From: Puffinus mauretanicus
Taxonomy: Eukaryota > Chordata > Aves > Procellariiformes > Procellariidae
Reading direction: 5' to 3'
Length of the DNA: 64,000 nucleotides
Assembly (NCBI GenBank): GCA_023333565.1
Contig: JAJKFH010003627.1
Coordinates: 6,553,501 to 6,617,500 of the forward strand
The position numbers and the translations under genes were made by a program. The notes beneath the pieces are model-generated. The model saw only the letters and a program-made list of their open reading frames with translations, had not been told where the DNA came from and searched no databases. Positions 1 through 12,000 of the stretch are shown piece by piece (position 1 is the first letter of the stretch; each line of letters begins with the position of its first letter).

Positions 1-172
1 GCTGAGCAGAAAAGACTGTTAACGGGGAGCCCCGGTGAACTGCATTACTGTACTTTGGAGCTTAGAATTGGGGATGCATTTCTTCATTTTTATAGCAATC
101 AAATAATAGACTTTCCATCCCATGTGACGTTCGAGGATGTTAAGATTTGGTCTTGCCTGGAGCTGGGGTGCA

Positions 173-190
173 AATATATATGTATATATT
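173..190. repeat. AT palindrome (AATATATA-TG-TATATATT)
   Basis: A perfect 8-bp inverted repeat around a 2-bp centre, made only of A and T apart from the central G. A related ATATATGTATAT motif occurs near 22730-22745. It is probably a degenerate AT microsatellite, and no function can be assigned. Confidence 0.6.
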
Positions 191-1079
191 TTTAACAAAG
201 CACAAGTGTTCTCAAATATTTCATGTCACTCTTAACAGCGTGCCTCAGCCAGGCCAGAGTAAGCCTTTTCAATGCTTCTGTTCAGCTTCTGTTGGGAGAT
301 ATTTATATGCAACGCAGTCCATGCCAGTGCCAAAGTGACCGCTTCCCCCTACCCCTCCCCGCTGCAAACACACACAGAACTGCCCGTGGCAAAGAGCACC
401 CAAACTCCCGTGACATCTGCTTCCACAACACTAAACTGCTCCGGTGGAAAATATTCCCCCTGGTTCCCTCTATGTCAAACCGTGGTCGTCTCCCTATCGA
501 GCAGACCACCCTAAAGCAAAGCTCCAGCTCTTCTCCCTGCCGCCTCTGCGGAGGCTCCCCCAGCCCCGGAGCTGCCTCCCACCGCATGGAGCCGGCTCCT
601 CTGCACCTTGGTGAGGCTGCGGGACGCGCTGGCTGCCTCTGCCTTTCCTCTTCCCCGTTTAGAAATTTATTCTAACCTCAGTGAAGTGGTTAGGGGCACT
701 TAAGAGCCAGTTATGGCTCATTAGAGGCCGCGCTGGGTTAGCGGGAGCAAGGAAGATGCCGAGAGCTGCTATGGCCAGGTTTAATGGCATTTTCCTCCCC
801 CCGCCCCGATGGTACCTGGATTCAAGGCGGCAGCAAGACCCCTGGGAAAGAGTCTAAAAAGGAGCAGCCAGGTTTTTTTCCCTGGCCCACAGCAACTGCG
901 ACATCTCCCCTTTGAAGCCCAGCAGCGATAGTCCAAACCCCAAATGCTGCTCCCCTGCCCCGATGCCGGTGGGGGAGCGGGTTCTGTGCACCACCTCCCG
1001 CTCCCCAGCGCCCACGTCTAGGGTGAGCAGGGCTTGCTCTGCCCACGCTACAGGGCAAAGTCCCATAGAAATGGAAGTT

Positions 1080-1510
1080 CCTGTAATTACAGCTTGCCTG
1101 AACATATGGTTTCAAGGATCTTTCGGCGTGTAAAATGCATGAATATGCATCATAACTAGATGTCACCGCTTAAGTTACATAATCCTGCACAAACATATAT
1201 TTAAGAAGGACCCGACATCCTCTGTTTTTTAAGGGGCTTTAGCCGTGATTAATTCTCTGAGCTTATTAATCACAACATGTGTTAGTGTTTGATAAATTGC
1301 CCAAAAGTTGCATTAGCTAATAAGTATAAGAACAAAACGAAATAGTTTCATCTGTTTTTATAATAAGACAAAGAGCATCATGGGAGCATACACGGTGGTC
1401 ATGAATAAAAGAGAAACATTCATTTATGATAATTGGTTTCAGCTCCCCGTTTGGCTGGTTCTTGTGACCTAAATGTATCCAGTTGTTTCCTTTCTTTCCC
1501 GTTGGTTTTT
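1080..1510. promoter_or_regulatory. candidate conserved non-coding element with homeodomain/POU-type sites
   Basis: The block is AT-rich but not low-complexity and is dense in TAAT cores. It contains two ATGCAT half-sites four bases apart (1135-1140 and 1145-1150), a POU-like arrangement. It also has a perfect 9-bp inverted repeat, GTGATTAAT (1245-1253) and ATTAATCAC (1265-1273), separated by 11 bp. Such texture is typical of developmental enhancers in vertebrate gene deserts. Conservation cannot be tested here, so the enhancer call is inference. Confidence 0.3.
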
Positions 1511-1627
1511 GGGTCACTCCTAATGGTTTAATTCAACAAAAAATGTCTACCATTTCCTGTAACCTCTGTCTTTTTTCATTCCTCCTTCCAAAATGTTTTT
1601 TTCTGTGCAGCATCTAGAGAAATCTCC

Positions 1628-1645
1628 CTCTCTCTCTCTCTCTCT
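1628..1645. repeat. (CT)n microsatellite
   Basis: Nine uninterrupted CT units followed by GTTTCC. On the complementary strand it creates a GA run that a minus-strand frame reads as alternating Arg-Glu, which is an artefact and not a protein. Confidence 0.9.
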
Positions 1646-3250
1646 GTTTCCTTCCAAGTGAACAAAGTCAATATTGTTGACAGAGAAAAGGTTTAACTCC
1701 AGGCAAAAGAAAAAAAAAAAGTCAGTCATTTATTTGTCTCCACTTTTGAGTTCACAAGGGTTTTTTGTTTGATCCTGGCGGTCAAGACTTTGACACGGAA
1801 CATGCCCCCTCTGACCATGAACAATTTATGGAGGGAGAAAGAGACAAAAATCCTCATTCATGTTTAAGAAAGCAAAGGAAATGGCTGTAGATTAATATTT
1901 GTGCATTTGTAGCAAATTTTCTGATAGGTCTGTAACACATTCAACCACCCTGGTTGAGAAACACAAGAGGCAAAACTCAGCCCTGGAGAGTTGAGTTTTG
2001 TTACTCTTGGACACCTTTCAAAACATCAGCCCTCATTCTGCTTTTCTTAGGGCAGCTTTTTCTTCCAGCAGAGAGTGAAAAGTATTGTATGGCATTTGCA
2101 AGAAGGAGGCGCACACTGACTGGGGTTACCTTGAAGCACAAGCGGGGAGCACTTGCCATGGTCCTTCCATTTGCGCTCACGCCTGATGCTCCCTGAACAT
2201 CTCAAAGTGGTTTTACCTCTCCCGTTTGTTCTGCTCAAAGCGACAAGTGATGAATTTTCTAGCACAAGGTCCTGAGTTCAAGCCGGTGAGACATGCGGCG
2301 CAGCGCAGTATTGGGATGCCAGAAGGCTGTTAGCACTCAGTAGAGATATCCTAACATGTGCCATCCGGAGTCCCTGTTCCCAGTTATATTCACCACATTA
2401 AAACTATTTGGGCTGAAATTCTCCTTTGCCAGGTGTCTGCCTCCAGCAGAATTTTCTAGGAAATTACAAGGAGGGTGGGAGAGGGGAAGGCCTGGCAGTT
2501 TTCCAACACAAGATTAGAGAAAAGTGCTTAGTTGATGTAAAAACAAATTCTAACAATTATTTTTTGGAGACTCTCTCACGCCTCCATCCTCTGGAAAGGG
2601 GACTGGAAATTTGGTGTCACCCTGGGAACTGGGATGTGCCTTTTGCATCCAAATTTGGCAAAGTGAAAAGCCTTTGAAAAAATCCCACTGAAGATTTATT
2701 AGCCTTTGGGAGAAAAACCTCTACAGATTCTGTCTGCCTTGATCTCACTCCATTTTGGGGCTTCTGGGGCTTGCTTCTGGGGATTGCTCAGGACTTTCCT
2801 TGCGATGACTCCCTTCTTGGCTGTTGGACATGGCTGCGGCTCCGGGCACAAGAATAGAGAGCCAGAAAGCCATCCCTGTAATCTCAGCCCCTGGGCTCCC
2901 CCCGTAGTCCCTTGCTGCCCAAATCGTGCGAAGAAGAAAGCAACAGAATTGCAAAGCAGGAGAAATGGAGGAAGGACCAGGGAGAAGCCAGGAGCAAACA
3001 CCTGAGGGAGAGGCTGAGCCTGGGGGGACACTTGCTACGACATCAGGGAATTGGGACCAGGCAGAAAAATGAGGCAGGATAGTCTGGCAATGGTATATAA
3101 TAAAAGCATAGATAAAACATATGTACAAGGAAGTGGATGAAGGCCACAGATACGGCCTTAATTCTCATGTTTCAAGGCTTCTGAGTTTCAGCCTTAAATT
3201 TCTCATGCACAACAGTTTGTGTCTGTTATTTCTGGAGCACCCAGAGCTCT

Positions 3251-3393
3251 AGAATCACAGAACCATTAAGGTTGGAAAAGACCTCTAAGATCATCGAGTC
3301 CAACCATCAACCCAACATCACCATGCCCACTAAACCATGTCCCTAAGCGCCTCATCTACACGTCTTTTGAATACTTCCAGGGATGGTGATTCA
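3251..3393 (-). mobile_element. CR1 LINE 3'-end fragment, antisense
   Basis: The plus strand begins AGAATCACAGAACC, continues GGTTGGAAAAGACCTCTAAG and GATCATCGAGTCCAACC, and ends at TTCCAGGGATGGTGATTC. That is the reverse complement of the 3' untranslated end of avian CR1, whose sense strand ends in ATTCTATGATTCT-like octamer repeats. About 140 bp survive with no reading frame, as expected of a 5'-truncated dead copy. This is the clearest taxonomic marker in the window. The subfamily cannot be set by eye. Confidence 0.9.
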
Positions 3394-6300
3394 ATGGTGA
3401 CTCTCCACCAGACCAGGATACCAAACAGCGAAGCATCTCACTGCTCCATCAACCACCCACTGAAACAGCTGACAGGCTAAAAAGACACGGCAGGAAGACG
3501 TAATGAGAGGGCAGAGACAGTCAGACTAGAAAACGGCATGATTTTGAGTACGCTGATGGTACACACGAAGTATAGTGAACTGCAGTAGCAAATCAAAGTC
3601 TGCTCTCGAAACTCTCACACGGCTGTTATCCAGAGACCCTCTGGCTGGAAATCAGTTCCCCACAAAATCATGAGTGTGACATAAATACTGGTGTGATTTT
3701 AACCATATGATATCTAGGAAATTTTTAGCCCGTAAGAATCACCATTCCTTGCAACTTTGAGCAGCAGAAATTCTAGTTTTCTATTACTGCATTCTGTCCT
3801 TGCCCATTGGATTGCAAACCTCAGAGGCTGAGGCTTTCAGAAAAGAAATCCAACCTGGAGAAACTCCAGCTAAAATCATAGGCATCACCAACACTTCATA
3901 AACTGGCAGTACTCATTCCTAAGCATGCGGTAGAAGGACACGTGACAGGACACATTCAGAGAGGATAGCTCTATCTGCAGCTAGAAAGGACAGAAGTCCA
4001 AGCACAAATTGCATCATGAGCAATTGTTAGAGGATGCTAGAGGACTACTGCTGGCAACTGGGTCCAGGCTATATGGACCTTTCCATCAGGGCACTTTTCT
4101 TCCTCTCTAGAGGGGCTGCCCACAGCTGAGCACCAAGTCACAGCCTGGATCTGGGAGGAGCAACCCTTAGCTCTTGGGAATCACAACTCACATGTGCCAT
4201 CACCAAGGGTCATGCAAGGACTCTCCTGCCTGTAAGGGAAGAACAGCCACTACTTCCCTGAAATGGTCCCACCTCGGTTGCTCTGGTTTGGGGATGTATT
4301 TGACACAGCCGCGGGCTGGATCCCCCCTATCCTCTGCAGCATCACCCAGCACAGATACAGCCTCAGAGAATTCGGCTGCAAACTCAACGTACCTCTCCTA
4401 CAAATACAGCAAAGCTCGTGACTGCAGGCAAAACAGCATGCGGAAGGGACAAGAAAACTCCTTTCACATCAGAAAATTAAAACCCACTGTCTAGACAAGA
4501 GATCAGGAATTATCTTAAATTCCAAGCAGTGATAATTGACCAACAGAAAGAAAAAAGGAGAATGGCCTTATTAACAAAGAGGACGATTCTTTTGGGGTAT
4601 GTCATATCAATAAGAGGAAACTATACAATTTCACTGTCACAATGCTGCTAAAGGCTCATTGCAACAGGTTTTCTTCCTAGTTCTGCATTTTTCTATCATG
4701 GAAAAACCATGTGTTTTATCATATGCAGTCCTAGTGCCAAAACTTTCAAAGGAGACAGGCTTATTACTGCACGAGACACCTGCTTTGTGTCTATTTGCAT
4801 TAGTCATGACTGAAAACATGATTTAAGGGAACTGCACATCATCTTAAAATATGACAGGCATTAAAATGTTATTGCATCCTCTCAACAGCTTCAGAAAACT
4901 GTTTTTCTCTACCCTTATCAAATCAGGGCAGATGGTGAAGCCAACTTCTATACGATAACCACGCAAAAACAACTACACCATGGACTTTCCGACAGAATGG
5001 ACTGAGTAGCTTTGTGGGAAAAACTAGCACATTAATGAATATTCAAATTCTCTATGGATAAGCTTTAACATCCAAAAACACTCTGCATGATATTAGAAGT
5101 TTCCAGTAATCTCCAAAACAATACACTATAATCACTTTACATACCTAGTTTCACTTCTAAAGATTTTTGGGCACAAGCCTGCACGAATCTGAGCCCCTCC
5201 ACTCCCCCCATCACTTGTAATGACATTAAAACATCAGAGTTAGTCTCTGATCTTCTCTCCTTTGACTTACACCTCTCCTCACTCTCCTCCACAGTCATAG
5301 CTCAAAGATGTTGGGACATAGTTTGTCACAAACCCAGCTGACAAACACCAAGCAGGCAGCTCAACCAGTTTTTCATTTGAATTTTCTGGCAAATGATGTT
5401 TGAAAAACTCTGAAAATTCTGCTTTTGTAAAAAATCACAGTACCAGGAGCAGGGCACAGAGAGTAGCAAGATTCACATTTTTCTGCAGTAAGATTCACAA
5501 TATTCAGTAACAATGTTCAGCAAAGTCAATATCCAGTAACAAAACCTTTGGGTAGGACAAATGAATCTCTAGTTTCTTTTGGAAGCAGCAGGTTAATTAA
5601 TATTGGGTGCCTGTGTCGAAGACTCTGGAAATTTTGCAGGGTGCTCTTTGTTTCCACATCTGCCCAACAAAGATACCTGCAGCTACTCCAGAAATATGAA
5701 GACATACCTTCAGCGATACACTCTGGTTCAGTCTATCCCAATTATCTCATTAACACTTTGAGATGATCTGCAATTCCACGCAAAAGCAGGCGTGACAGCC
5801 AGTTTTGCATTACACAGCATTTCTGCTCCCTGTTTTAGATGAGCACTTCTCATTCTTGAGGGGGACTTTCACACATCTCCCAGCTGCACAGAGGTCCCAC
5901 AGAGCTGTGGGTGCGCAGGTTTAGCTGTGAGAAGTGACTGGCTCTAAATCTTACCAAATTATTTCAATTGCGTGAATTAAGCAGCTTCCTTATATCCCCA
6001 AATATCCCCAATTAACCATGCAGCTCTACAAGTACAGGATTTCCATCTTCCGAGATGCTGGTACAAGCCTTTCCACCCACACTGAATTGACCATGAAATA
6101 AAAACTCTCGCTCCTTCCCAAGCTACAAAGAATTAGACTACTGTAAATAAGACGTGGGCTGGATCTCTATCTGTGCAGGGCTCTGCACAGTAACTTACAT
6201 CTTCAGCTTACTTTGCAAACGCTAACAGTGAGCGTGACAACAGCTGTGCCATTTTTCTATGTCATTCCACCCAGCCAAATGCTTTTGCAATGGTTCCGTT

Positions 6301-8040
6301 TCATTATATCCCTGCATATGTTTTCTCCTGTTTTGCTCGCTGTTACACCAAATAAAAGATACGTCTAATAAAAAAAGGAAAACAAAACCAAAAGAAGTGA
6401 CTCTTGCATTAAAGTATGAGCACTTTCTACCACATTCATTTTATTTTCCCCATTTAATGACCTCTCCTCTTCCCTGCGCTACCCAGTTCACTGAACGGTG
6501 CGTTAACATGCGCAGCATGTCAGCGTATTTACAATGTGTTGGGATTTATGCACGGTTTTGCATATGAGAATAGGAATTGCTCGCCTTGCAAGCTATGTGG
6601 ACGACGTGCTTCTCATTACGACAGGGTGAGAGATGACCTGCCCCGTCCCCAGCCACAGGCTGCTCCAGGCGCACGTTTCCTTCCTTCTACCTGGGGCTGA
6701 GGCTTCTTCCAGATGCCAAATGGCAATTTGGGGTGGTTCACCTGATGTCTCCGAGCCCAGCATCAGGCTGCAGTTGTCACAACCCTGTGAAGAGGCAGTG
6801 GAGAGAAGCTCTGCCAAAAGGCAGAGTGACGGGATTTATAAAATATTTACCAGAAGAGTAAATAACTCCCAGAAGCAGTGCACACAGCCACAGCCAGGTC
6901 TGCTCCAGCAGGGCAAAGGAGAAAGGGGTGTCACTGCAAAGTGCCCTCACAAAGGTGTCACTTTGGCGAGACGAGGTCCTGCAGTGGGTTGTTCTGCTGG
7001 CACCGCAGCCCCTCACAGACAATTGAAAAAAAAAAAAAAATCATTCATAGAAAGGAACACCAAAAAACATGCAAAACGTAGGGAAAACCTCACCCTCCCT
7101 TCGAGGTGTATGATGGGTTCGCGTTGTGGCACGGAGCTGGAGCGTGGGCAGTGCATGGCTTACCTAGGCTGGCAAAGAGCGTAAGAGGGGAACCGGGCAG
7201 TTTTACAGGGCCAGTTCCTAGGTCAGGCTCCCAGGAGCCTGCAAAGTGCCCGGAGGCGATGCCAGCGAGCCCTGGGCAGTGGAGGTGCTGGAAGCGGCTC
7301 CTGCTGCAGGGAGCCCTGTGTGGGATAAGGGGTAGCCCCACTTCACACCCAGCACCCAGTGCTTCAGGCATGGGGTGGGACTGCAGGAGGGACCATCCCC
7401 AACCGTCCCAAGGCAGCTGCAGGTGCAGCACCAGCGCAACTCAGAAACGGGGTCAGAGCGGAGAGCAAAGTGCTGGCCCGGCATCTTCACAAGTTTTGTT
7501 TTAAAGGTCTGCAGCTTTTCACACTTCAATCCAGCCAGGCAGGCAGCAATGCCAAAAGATGGCTGTGCAAATTCCTCTTGCCTGCTGTATGGAGGAACTA
7601 GGATTAGCACAGCACGGGCTACCAAACTGCCCCAAAGTCCTACTGGTGAAGGGCGAGAGATGGAGGTGACGTCCCAGAAATGGTGTTTGCCATCCTAGCA
7701 ACCTCAAGTCAGACTTAAAATCATAGTCTAAAGACTAATGATAAAGCAAAAGCCTCTGCCAAAAATATAGGCAGGACATTCCTGCCAGAATATATGTTAA
7801 AGAAAGACACACAATTATTTTTTAGAGTTGCTGGCACAGTGCTCTCAGGAAACCTTTCCCTTTAAACACTAAAATTAAACAAACACATGAAACGCAGGGA
7901 GAAATGTAATTGCTTTATAGCTTGACTTTGGTCTATTGCCTCGGGTATCCAGTTCCTTTTCTTACTGATGTGGAAACTCAAATTCCCCCCTAACAGTGTC
8001 ATTAATTCCTTGGCCTGGGGAGCCCAGCTTTCCTGCTGCA
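3394..8040. other. gene-free single-copy DNA
   Basis: No gene, RNA gene or clear repeat is seen. Frames of about 100-180 codons near 4174, 6259, 6633 and 7106-7700 lie on both strands of the same DNA and lack motifs. The 6633 frame reads straight through the A15 tract at 7026, which argues against coding. A TATCCCCAAA doublet occurs near 5991-6010. Confidence 0.55.
7026..7040. repeat. A15 homopolymer
   Basis: An uninterrupted run of 15 A. No retroelement body resembling CR1 or MIR precedes it and no target duplication was noticed, so it is treated as simple sequence. Confidence 0.8.
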
Positions 8041-8049
8041 TTTTGCATC

Positions 8050-8690
8050 AGGAAATCCCAGCTGCCCGCACCTTGCTCCGAAAACGGCTCTGCAGGTGAC
8101 AGCGGAGCTCCTGCCCCGCTCCCGGCACAGCGAGGGGGCAGGAGGGCTCCCCTCTCCCCCGGGAAGGAGGGGATTAAAACAATTGGGTTGATAAAAAAAC
8201 AATTAAAGACCCAGGGAAAGATCTAGCTCCTCTGACCTCTAGCCCTCCCAAAACTCCCCTTGCCTGCCAAAAAAAATGACAAAGGGTGTCTATTTCTGCT
8301 TGCCTTTTTCCTAAGAAAAACACCTTCCCCTCTCCCTCCTCATCCCCCCCGCAGCTCTTCCTCCCGCACACAGTTGGGGCTGGCTAAGGTTGGCGTTAAA
8401 TGAACACCCAGTCCTACAACACACCCGGGACACCGTCCAAAGGCTGCCGGAGGCTGTCGAGAGACTCCCACTGACGTGCGCGAGCGTGGGTGCCCCCCAC
8501 GGACCACCCACCCCGGGATTGAAAGCAGATTTAGTGCCCTGTAGAGAAAGTGAAAAGGTTTGGAGGAGCGCAGGGAGCCCCGTGGGAGGAGAAGCATCTC
8601 GCCTGGTCTTACCTTCCCGCTGCCCTGCGTTCTGGGATGCTGATGAAATCCTCACGTCGTGTGCCAGCCCGACCAGGTGGCCACCCTAGC
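8050..8690. other. CpG-rich, island-like segment
   Basis: Two GC-rich pieces (about 8050-8165 and 8340-8690) flank a short AT-richer gap. Roughly 20 CpGs were counted by eye in the second piece, including GTGCGCGAGCG near 8477-8486. This is far denser than the surrounding AT-rich DNA, where CpG is rare. Unmethylated islands usually mark promoters or poised developmental regulatory sites. A minus-strand TATA-like box and splice donor lie at or beside this island. Confidence 0.45.
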
Positions 8691-8840
8691 TCCTTCCCCA
8701 TGCCCGGGCAGCCGCTACCGAAAAAGGCTTTCTTGGGCACCGTGCAGAACCTCCCAGCTCTTTTCAGAGAGAAATCTTTAGAGGTCGGTCCTGGAAGCAG
8801 ACCGGTAGCAGCCTGCCCTTTGCAAGCTGTCATGTAATTT
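8613..8840 (-). other. hypothetical first exon of an unrecognised minus-strand transcript
   Basis: Read on the minus strand, a TATATATA box (8868-8875) would place initiation near 8840. An ATG follows at 8833-8831, and its frame stays open for about 74 codons up to a splice donor (GGAAG|GTAAGAC, boundary between 8613 and 8612) in CpG-rich DNA. The predicted peptide is rich in Gly, Arg and Pro and matches no family I know. The order promoter, ATG, open frame, donor is suggestive, but each element is short and could arise by chance. No second exon was identified. Confidence 0.2.
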
Positions 8841-8867
8841 AGGAGGAACCAAGACGGACTCTGTGAG

Positions 8868-8875
8868 TATATATA
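8868..8875 (-). promoter_or_regulatory. TATA-like box
   Basis: TATATATA, preceded on the minus strand by GGGG and followed by CTCACAGAG. It sits about 180 bp upstream (minus strand) of the CpG-rich DNA that starts below 8690. It may equally be a fragment of simple sequence, since an AC run lies next to it at 8884-8898. Confidence 0.25.
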
Positions 8876-8883
8876 CCCCTGTG

Positions 8884-8898
8884 ACACACACACACACA
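8884..8898. repeat. (AC)n microsatellite, short
   Basis: A run of about seven AC units beside the TATA-like box. It is too short to be strongly polymorphic. Confidence 0.8.
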
Positions 8899-9007
8899 GA
8901 ATGTGCCTGGCATCTGAAGCAGCCGATGCTGGATTTATCCCTTCCCTTTTTGCCAGTGACTGACATAAGTGCCGGGAACTCTTGGTGGAAAACTGCTTAT
9001 GAGCTTT

Positions 9008-9081
9008 GGGCCTGATCCAAACCCCACTGAAGACAAAGGAAAGGCTTGCGATTGCCTCGGAGCTGGCTTCGGATCAGTCCC
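9008..9081. mobile_element. palindromic MITE-like relic
   Basis: The left arm starts GGGCCTGATCCAAACCCC and the right arm, reverse-complemented, reads GGGACTGATCCGAAGCCAGC. The two match at most positions over about 20 bp. The interior ('ACTGAAGACAAAGGAAAGGC') resembles the remembered ancient amniote pattern GGGCCTGATCCAAAGCCCATTGAAGTCAATGG. I infer an old non-autonomous DNA-transposon-like element with degraded terminal inverted repeats. I do not assign a Repbase name. Confidence 0.5.
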
Positions 9082-12000
9082 ATTATCTCTGCTTGGAGAG
9101 CAGTGTACAAACAAAGCAGGCGAGGGCTGGGGCATGGCAAGCCTGTGCCCGGAGGCCCATCTCATCTGGGGAACAGAGAAGCAGAAAGGCAGATCTGAGC
9201 CTTCCTTAAAACATCAGTCCAGAGCCCTCCTGGGAGGGGGCGAGCCTCGGGAACCGCACGTGATCACATCCATCAGCCCTCACTCCTGGGTGGAGATGCC
9301 CTGGTCGGGAGCTGACACCCAGATTTCTCTGCTTGGCGTCAGTATCAGCCATACTGAACCTTCAGAGCCAGACCTACATCCAGGCTTAAGTTGTGCAAAT
9401 CACCCACCTCGCAGGCTGAGTCTACTTTTATCCATAAAACATCATCAGCTTGGGCACTCCAACGCTGAGCACACCCATGTGTATCAAAGGACACGAGGGT
9501 CACCATAAGCTCTTTATACTCCAAGAGAGACCAAAAGAGTTACATTCACAGACTCCCTCCCACCTAAAATCCACAAACCCATTTGTTTTGTCAACAATTA
9601 AGCAGTAATTTGCATTCTTCCTGGGTAAGAGGCAGCCTGCAGAACTGAAAAATGGTTTGACACTGTTTCATTCCACTTCTCCTGGCAACGCCACCTTTCT
9701 CTTCATTTACTAAAAAAAAAAGCTGAAAAAATAAACTGTTAAGTCATGCTTTTCTATTTTAAGGCATTTGTTGTAACCATACAAGGCTTTTTTTTCCCAC
9801 GGGGAGAATAAATGAGAACCATGAATCACACCAAACTTACCTAAGCAACGTGCAAAACAATTCTCTATCCTGGGATTACAGAGTTGCAGACTCCTGACCC
9901 TTTCTTTGTAGAGTTTAGGCTACACAACCTTTTTAGCATGAAACCTCTTTCCACTGGAGATAAGGGGGTTTTTTAACCAATACCTTTCTACTCGTGACAA
10001 CCTTTAGTGTGGATACAGTTACACTATACCATGACGACTCTTCTTGGGAAACTGGTAAAAAGCTTCCTTGCACCCTGAGTTTAGAAACACATCTGAATTC
10101 CCACATTTTAAAAGACTACCATATGTCAAGTGAATGACAGTAAACAGCAATGTCTGTGTCCTTCAAATGAGACGAGCACGAGCCAAAATGACTTGCTCTC
10201 AGCTCTTTTTACTGAGGATGAAGCTGTGGTCTGGCTTGCGTCTGAGATGGGCTAAGACCCTGCACGCAATTACCTGGGCTGAGCAGTGGGTGGGAAGGTG
10301 TGACGATGCACTGACCTGCCTCGGAGCTCACCCCAACGGTGCCAGCCTAAGAAAGGCTCGTGCAGCTTAATCTATTCTCAGATACCCCAAAGGGGGCAAC
10401 TCTGGGGAGCAGAGCAGTCCCTACACATTTCAAAGCCTGTTGATATTTTTGTGATACCAAACTCTGAAAATCATAGCTGATGTTGAGGGTCAGGTACCCC
10501 TGAGCTTGAAACACGCAACACCAAGTTACTTTTCAATCCTGGCCTGAACTACAGCCTTGCAAAAGCATAAGTCTCTAGGATTTCCCACCCCTCATCCAAA
10601 GAAGTAGAGAAGAGAAAGTGGGGATTTAAGGGGAAATAAGTTAAACCTCATAGCATGCAAAATGAATTCCCTAACCAGAAGGGTCTTGCCACATCCTCAG
10701 TATGGTGTCACGGCTTGAAAACATGCCTTGTTTTCTAAGCTCATTTATTTGCTAGAAAAACTCAGCAACTAAAGTATGTCTTAAAGAAATCCCTAGAAAG
10801 GCATCTGCAAACAGTTGCACTGAAACTTCAATTGCTGCTGAATGTAATTCACGGCAGAGCGAAACCCTGGAATCTCTGTGAGCGTGGGGTACAAATAGCT
10901 CAAGGAGGTGTTTGGTACGAAGGAAATGGTGATGCTTCTTCCATTTCCCATGAATATCATATGCACAGCTCCAGCCATATGTTGTGTTGAATCTGCCACA
11001 TTCTTCAGTGGTGGGCACAGATGTGGACAGATCTGACAGATCAGGGTCTTAGGGTCACACAGGAGTAAATTGGGGGCAGATGATTTAAGAGTCACAGCTT
11101 ATTTTTAGAAAAAAAGGGGAAAAAAAGATTGCTAAGAATCATTTCTACCATGTGTCTGAACAAGAAAAGCATTTATCTCACTTACTAAAAACAAAGAAGA
11201 GTTTCTTTCAAATAAGGAGTTTGTTTTAGGAGGCTAACAAAGATTTTTCTATGCACTCCATAGATCACAGGTGCTGCAGAAAAACATATACTTTGCCATG
11301 TATTTCCGTGCTTCATTAACGGGTATTATTTTCAGACGGTCTCTAACAATGCTCTATCTTTGCAGGCACAGAAGCAACTCCTTTGACAAATAAGCAAAGT
11401 TTCTTCCCAATTGCCTGACTTAAGCTATCCTCTGGTTGTTCCTCTGATCAGTGCTATTTTGCTTACATTTGCACCGTGGGTGATAAAAGACATCGAGGAA
11501 ACGGAAAACCCTTTCTCAATAATATAATGACTACTAGAAGATGGAACAGAAAATAAGGAAAAGGAAAATCAATGCTAATTCAAAGCCTTTAGGTCACCAA
11601 AATACAACAAAAAAGTAGCAGACACACTTCCGCACATCTATTATTTATGCTCATAAGAGCATATTACACACACGCACGCTCTCTGCCTCCTGCTGCACAA
11701 AGTTTAACAGCAGAGAGTGAGGATTACTTCATTAGTCCCACAAACTGCACAGCTGAACATTTACTCACGTACGCTATGAGGCTCTGCAAAACTAAGGCAG
11801 AATTCAAACCCGAACAAAGAAGAACAAGGAAAGTTTTACAACACTGCCTGCCACAACACGGGGATCTCCCTTTCCAAGGCTGCTTTGAGAAGGAAAATAG
11901 AAGAAAACCCTGGACCAACCGGGATGGCGAGGACAAGGTGCTGATGGCAGGACTGTCCCAGCCAACCTGGTCACCTGAGTCTTTGCATTATGGTCATGCC

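Larger units (their letters stand above)
1..3250. other. gene-free single-copy DNA, left end
   Basis: No supportable gene is present. Frames of up to 150 codons between about 220 and 1170 overlap each other on both strands and match nothing I recognise. The span holds GC-richer DNA (about 540-1030), an AT-rich block with homeobox-type palindromes (1080-1510), a short TC microsatellite and otherwise unremarkable sequence. Confidence 0.6.

Noticed and set aside
6633..7184. 183-codon plus-strand frame
   Set aside because: It crosses an A15 run as poly-Lys, shows no domain and overlaps several minus frames.
8969..9508. 179-codon plus-strand frame
   Set aside because: Its start runs across the MITE-like palindrome at 9008-9081, and the composition is that of random GC-rich DNA.
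9830..9850. Perfect minus-strand splice donor CTTAG|GTAAGT
   Set aside because: One or two such matches are expected by chance in 64 kb of double-stranded DNA, and no exon signal accompanies it.
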